In this document: piece after piece, positions 59,401-64,000 of the stretch | How the letters are laid out: each line of letters begins with the position of its first letter | How positions within the stretch are numbered: the stretch's first letter is position 1 | From: Liolophura sinensis | Taxonomy: Eukaryota; Mollusca; Polyplacophora; Chitonida; Chitonidae | Direction: 5' to 3' | Assembly: GCF_032854445.1 (NCBI RefSeq) | Contig: NC_088304.1 | Coordinates: 20,411,704-20,475,703 of the forward strand | DNA length: 64,000 nt | Position numbers and translations under genes: made by a program | Notes under the pieces: model-generated | Seen by the model: the letters and a program-made list of their open reading frames with translations, nothing else | What the model was told of the DNA's origin: nothing | The model's database searches: none

Positions 59401-59860
59401 AGACGTGAACATAGCAGATGAGACCTAAAAACACAGAGGACGGCAGACACATGAACACAGCAGATAAGATCTAAAACCACAGAGGATGGCAGACACATGA
59501 ACATAGCAAATGAGACCTCAAAGACACAGAGGACGGCAGACACATGGACATAGCTGATGAAACCTAAAAACACAGAGGACGGCAGACTCATGAACATGGC
59601 AGATGAGACCTAAAAACACAGAGAACGGCAGACACGTGAACATAGCAGATGAGACCTAAAAACGCAGAGGAAGGCAAGCACATGAACATAGAGGATCAGA
59701 CCTCGAAAAACCCAGAAGACGGCAGACATATGAACATAGCAGATGAGACCTAAAACACAGAAGACGGCAGTGACGTGAACAAGGCGGATGAAACCTAAAA
59801 ACAGAGGACGGCAGAGACGTGAACATAGGAGATGAAGACGTAAAAACACAGGAACATGGT
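56500..59860 (+). repeat. Large minisatellite, 46-bp unit, roughly 70 copies, with higher-order repeats
   Basis: The typical unit is GCAGATGAGACCTAAAAACA, CAGAGGACGGCAGACACATG, AACATA. A second class reads GAGGATCAGAC(T/C)TCAAAAACA, then the same core. Multi-unit blocks recur: a stretch beginning GAGGACTGCAGACTCATGAA at 57811 returns nearly unchanged at 58601 (offset 790) and partly at 59018 (offset 417). The 46-bp period is not a multiple of three, so each unit shifts frame, and the minus-strand frames (FLAVLCVF-like) are artefacts. Confidence 0.95.
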
Positions 59861-59869
59861 GCATGAGAT

Positions 59870-61560
59870 CTAAAAGCAAAGTAGATTAGGGAAGTGTTTA
59901 TCAAGCGAGAATTTGTGTAAGGTACACCAACGGTAATTGTTAGTTTTGGTAATTGTCACATTAGTTCTAACTATTCCCAAGTTGTTTGCTTATGAACACC
60001 TCAAGTAACAAAGAAAAAATGGCTAAACATGAAATTACAAGTTGCGCTATGGCGGTTCTTGGATTATAAATAGAGACGGGACACACATGACCATGACCAT
60101 GACATGTGGTTTGATTATAACTATAACAGGAGCTACTTGCTAACCATTTATACTGGACTTTCTTTGAAACCGTAGACCAGAAACAGACGTTAGTTTGTTG
60201 TTGTCAAGTTTTTTTTCTTTCACAAGAATTTAACGTGGTGCACGTCAAAAAAGTCTAGCTTAAACCACGGTGATGTACCCTACGCGTGAAGAAAACTGGA
60301 TATCCAGATATCCAACAATCTCCTGACAAAACTTTCGCCAAAGACGCTCCCACCCCTTCCCATTACACCCTACCCACTCCTCTTTAGATGTCACTCTTTA
60401 GCCATTTTAACCTCTTCAACAATGCAATCATATCCTGACTAGGATACAGTTTTCGGGTGAAAATATCGACTCAGGCTCAAGCGAAAATATCAACTCAGGT
60501 CTAATCCCACTGACAATTGTCTCTTGTTGTACATCAGTACTACGCAACCAGTTGACAAAGACATTATTACTGCAAAGGCTGATAAAAACAACTGGCGATT
60601 TTCACATTTCTACTGAAGCTGCACAACGTGTGGTGTGGTTGGGTCTCACGTCACAGGCTAAACGAGGCACTATACTACGGTGTGGAGGTTTCAAGAGGAC
60701 GGGTAGAATCGCATCATGCCAAAGAAGCTTATGCAAAAAAAATTTGCTACCCGATCAATTCCCTGACAATGTCTTGGAGACGTTAGTGAAGCGTGGTGTT
60801 TGTTCCACTGTCTGCCTTCCTATAATGCACCCGAAATTTTGGGTCTCTAGAAGACAAAAATAGAAAAAAAAACACACTATTCTCATAGTATTAATTTAAA
60901 CAGTGCCAGATACAGGCGTGTAGCTGTTACACGGCTCCATATAAACGCATCCTTGGTAATAGCAAGACAGAGAATGGGGCAATAGTTGCGGTATACCTGA
61001 TAATGACTGTGCAGGGAGGTAGGGAAGAAAATAAAATACGGAATAGGACTACTTACACGTATAATGATCGTGCCGTTCGCAGTCCAAGATAATGTAACTC
61101 GTTAATCTAGAGAGGAGTCCGCCAGATGATCCGAGGAAAATTCTAAACTGGCCACCGCGACCGTCCATAATAACCCTTGTACAGCATTTCATTGTTATCC
61201 GCTTCTATCACTGTCATCTTGGCCAACTTCACTGGTTTGCCTTCACTAGATTTGTCTTTTATAAGCTTAAGACTGCGATATTTTTTAAACCAATGAACGT
61301 AAACAACATATATTTTATCTTTTATTTTTTTATTTAATTATTGTTGCTTAACCATATCCCTGACAATCTTTTTTCTATGCATGGGTATACCTCGGACATT
61401 ATACTGACAAGCTTTCCTACGAGTAATGTAAACATGCTCGCTCTATATTGGTGGTCTATAACAAACGTTACGCTGAGCAACCGGTAAAAACGTCTTCGTC
61501 GACTAACTTGTCATCAAGTACCCACAAGTATTAAAAACAGGGAAAACATATTACAAAAAT
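59870..61560. other. Non-coding stretch, no gene recognised
   Basis: An ORF at 60552-60863 (plus, 103 codons) has no motif I recognise. There is a short CATGACCATGACCATGAC repeat near 60086. Nothing else is seen. Confidence 0.4.
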
Positions 61561-61562
61561 GT

Positions 61563-61673
61563 TATTTATTTATATCACTACTGGTGTTTTTACGCCGTAC
61601 GACGATACAGATATGACGGTCGTCAGCATTATGGTGAGAGGAAACCGGACTGAGCCGGAGGCAAACCCACTTT
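61563..61673 (-). mobile_element. Degraded, 5'-truncated SINE (family 1)
   Basis: On plus: TTATTTATTTATATCACTAC, TGGTGTTTTTACGCCGTAC, CAGCATTATGGTGAGAGGAA, ACCGG.C(T)GAGCC(GGAG)GCAAACCCAC. The stretch CAAGAATATTTCACTTAT is altered to a short GACGATACAGATATGACGGT version. The head is missing. Confidence 0.8.
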
Positions 61674-61679
61674 AACAAA

Positions 61680-62615
61680 ATATGTAAAAAAATTAAACTT
61701 ATTTATTTAACAGAATATTTAAAAAATGTTCAAGTTTTTATGTTTTTTTTTTTGATCAAGTATACACAATGTCCTCTAGGCACGTGAAAGGGTCCATCGG
61801 GAAAAAATGTACGGTGGTGGAAATGTTAGTGGGGATACTGTCCTGAATTACACAAATTTATGTACATATGCAATACACTTAGAATTCAAACCTGCTTGAT
61901 CTAATAGCCAACGTCAATTATCCTTATCTAAAAACTAACAGGTAGTTTTTTTCTTAAAAATTTGCATGAAATCTTCGGCAGTTTTGTCAGTACTATTTTT
62001 CTTACTGTGCAGACGTCAGCAATTCGTGAAAGTTTTTTTGTAGCAGATAGTCATTGCCTACGATATAGGTGTAAAGATCACAGTGACTAGGGGTATTAAA
62101 GAGTCATTATTAATTTTCATGATTACTGCCTTTTACATGAATATTCATGAGATGAGGTGGTCATGCAAATGCTAGTTCTCCCACCAGGGTAACGGGATCT
62201 CGGGGCACTGCTACCAAATCACCTCTCCCACACAACATCGCTGGACTCATACATACCGCCAATCTGTACAATCGTCGCTATCCATCTGATGAAATCGCTG
62301 CTCTTTCATGTCAGTAGATTACCAAAATTTTACATTAAAATCACTACCTTGCAATGAAAAGAAAAAAAAAAAGAAATTGATATGATTTATTGATTGCACC
62401 ATACAGTGCCATTAATGTGAGGGTTTAAACAGTTCATCTAAGGGTGGGTATTATTCTTAAGGCTCTCTGTATAACTTAGGACATGTTGGGCGGAGTCCAT
62501 ATCTTGTTGAGATCTCATATTAAGTTAAACTGCTTGAATTTTATTTTAAATCCTTGGATCTTTACCCTTATGACCTGGGATATATGAAAAGAACGATGGA
62601 GGCGTCTTTTAAAAG
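61680..62615. other. Non-coding stretch, no gene recognised
   Basis: AT-rich, with an A run near 62358-62372. No ORF with motifs. Confidence 0.4.
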
Positions 62616-62621
62616 TGTGAA

Positions 62622-62757
62622 CTGCTGGTGGTCGTGTGTTTCCCACAATGCCCTGCTTGATTTTCTTCCACCATAATGCTGGCCGCCGCGGTGTAAGTGA
62701 AATATTCCTGAATACAGCGTCAGACACCAATCAAATGAATAAATGGATAAATTAATG
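62622..62757 (+). mobile_element. Degraded, 5'-truncated SINE (family 1)
   Basis: GCTGGTGGTCGTGTGTTTCC, CACAATGCCCTGCTTGATTT, TCTTCCACCATAATGCTGGC, CGCCGCGGTGTAAGTGAAAT, ATTCCTGAATACAGCGTCAG, ACACCAATCAAATGAATAAA. The CGTCGTATAAG and TACGGCGTAAAAC words carry substitutions typical of CpG decay. Confidence 0.85.
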
Positions 62758-62759
62758 GA

Positions 62760-64000
62760 AATAATATACCGTGGATTCCATGTCCCATCATCAGAGCTAG
62801 CGTACTTTAGACTTGCCTGTGTCGTCAAAGTTACATACCACATTAGATAATATCAAATAAACAGAATGTGACCTGCTCTACAGTTCAAACGCTCACGGGA
62901 AATCACCGATATGACGTGTAATAAATAAATAGAATTGTATGTTACGCCTCTTATAGTGAAGGGATCAATTTCAGTAAAGCCAGATCTAATACTTGCTTCC
63001 TCTAAATCTAAAAAATCTAAGGTAACACCCGCTCCCAGCTCATGAGTTTGAGACATCGAACAGGATAGGTACCACAGGGTTGGGGTTAGTTGCTTTATCA
63101 CTCACCAGGGTTGGTAGAGGAAGTGGATGCATACTGAATGAAGTGTCACTGATGTCGAACAGCTTAGTTTCCAACATTTAAGGTAGATGTATTTGTCCGT
63201 TATTAACTCTTAATAAGACTGCATGGAGACTGGTTGTATCGGAAATCGCTAATGCTTGGAAGCTTCTCGCGGGTAATGCAAGTAAATGGTTGGAAAAAAT
63301 ATTTTAGCATTATCAACGACAAAATTAAGTCAAAGAGGATACTCTAGTTTTTGCCTTTATCTTTAAAAAAAGCCTTCGCTGTGAGCCACAGACTAGTTTT
63401 TTCTCCGCTTTACAGTTCACCACAAGCACTGTTCCTCCTTAAGTGGCGGTTTTGATTAAAATCATCACTTGAAGCGGCTGCTCTTTTAAAATTCCAACGT
63501 ACTCTTGAAGCTGTTAAAATTCAAGACTAATGCCACATGAAATAATTAAATCAAGGCTATAACAGAAGTTGTCCAGTCCGCTTAGCAGAAAGCCTTAAAG
63601 CAAAGCGACATTTACGTGTTTTACGTTTATCTAAAACACAAGAAAGGCATGCATATTTACGCGCAACCCTTGAAGTTCCTTGGAACATAGACAGTTTCTC
63701 ACTTATAGTCGTAAGCATCCGCTCGATTTACAAAACTCCTTCCCTATCTTGTCGCACTGATATGGTATATGTGACAATATATATATATAAAGATTGAACC
63801 TTGTATTTATTGTTCACAGCCACAGGCAACTAATATCATTCGATTTTTTCGTTCATGTAGTCCCCTTCTCTTCCGGCTTCTATCCAGCTTTCAACAAACA
63901 CTCTTTAACTTCGCTTCAGCAATCTAAACATAAGCGGAACAGCTTTAACGGAAAAACGGTTGACTTCACTCGATTTCAACTATACATGGAACAATTTTAT
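62760..64000. other. Non-coding right edge
   Basis: Contains an (AT)n run at 63778-63790. Two minus-strand ORFs (62.57-63.1 kb) have no motif, and one overlaps the SINE. Nothing else is recognised. Confidence 0.4.

Noticed and set aside
56500-59860. CRISPR-like array
   Set aside because: The repeats are contiguous, diverged and without unique spacers, in a genome of eukaryotic character.
57939-59904. Open frames on the minus strand rich in Val/Cys/Leu (AVLCVF-like repeats)
   Set aside because: They are generated by a 46-bp tandem unit that shifts frame every copy, with no start context or conserved length.
60552-60863. 103-codon plus-strand ORF
   Set aside because: No recognisable domain, no splice context and no repeat or paralogue to support it.

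Overview
The window looks like animal (eukaryotic) nuclear DNA and is mostly non-coding. It is AT-rich, has no dense ORF packing or operons, and carries tRNA-derived SINEs, minisatellites, MITE-like hairpins, a solo-LTR-like insertion and decayed transposase or exonuclease remnants. The commonest SINE body (TACGGCGTAAAACACC end, AAATAAAT tail), a second SINE tail (CACTCACTC plus GTACGACGTTAAAC) and frequent TACATGTA words are what I associate with lophotrochozoans, most likely a mollusc. That assignment is recognition, not a search result.

Layout. 1-0.4 kb: a dead YqaJ-type exonuclease fragment (minus strand) running off the left edge. About 2.2-30 kb: no convincing gene, but a set of old, diverged segmental copies in direct orientation. 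The clearest pair is about 19.3-23.2 kb and 23.2-29.3 kb, with related pieces near 2.6-5.2, 7.8-8.4, 9.1-12.4 and 13.3-13.7 kb. Two full-length SINEs (25.8 and 26.3 kb) and a 757-bp TGTTA...TAACA insertion (27.96 kb) sit in one copy, while the sister copy keeps the unoccupied sites, so these insertions postdate the duplication. 30-39 kb: SINE fragments, a composite minisatellite (36.0-36.9 kb) and a 240-bp tandem duplication (37.6-38.05 kb).

39.6-41.7 kb (minus strand): the most gene-like locus. It is a signal-peptide, cysteine-rich, C-terminally membrane-anchored protein of a family resembling the uncharacterised DUF7042-DUF7045 proteins of invertebrates. Its reading frame is broken several times, mostly at homopolymer runs. 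It is followed by degenerate tandem repeats (42-43.7 kb), weak exon candidates (44-45.2 kb), a 45-bp-period minisatellite holding a hairpin MITE (46.65-47.66 kb), a decayed piggyBac transposase (49.1-50.6 kb) and a candidate first coding exon with a good splice donor (51.8-52.06 kb).

55-64 kb: more SINE copies, one with a clean internal deletion, and a 3.4-kb minisatellite (46-bp unit with higher-order repeats) at 56.5-59.9 kb. No genes act together here. The story is repeat turnover around one or two possible host genes.
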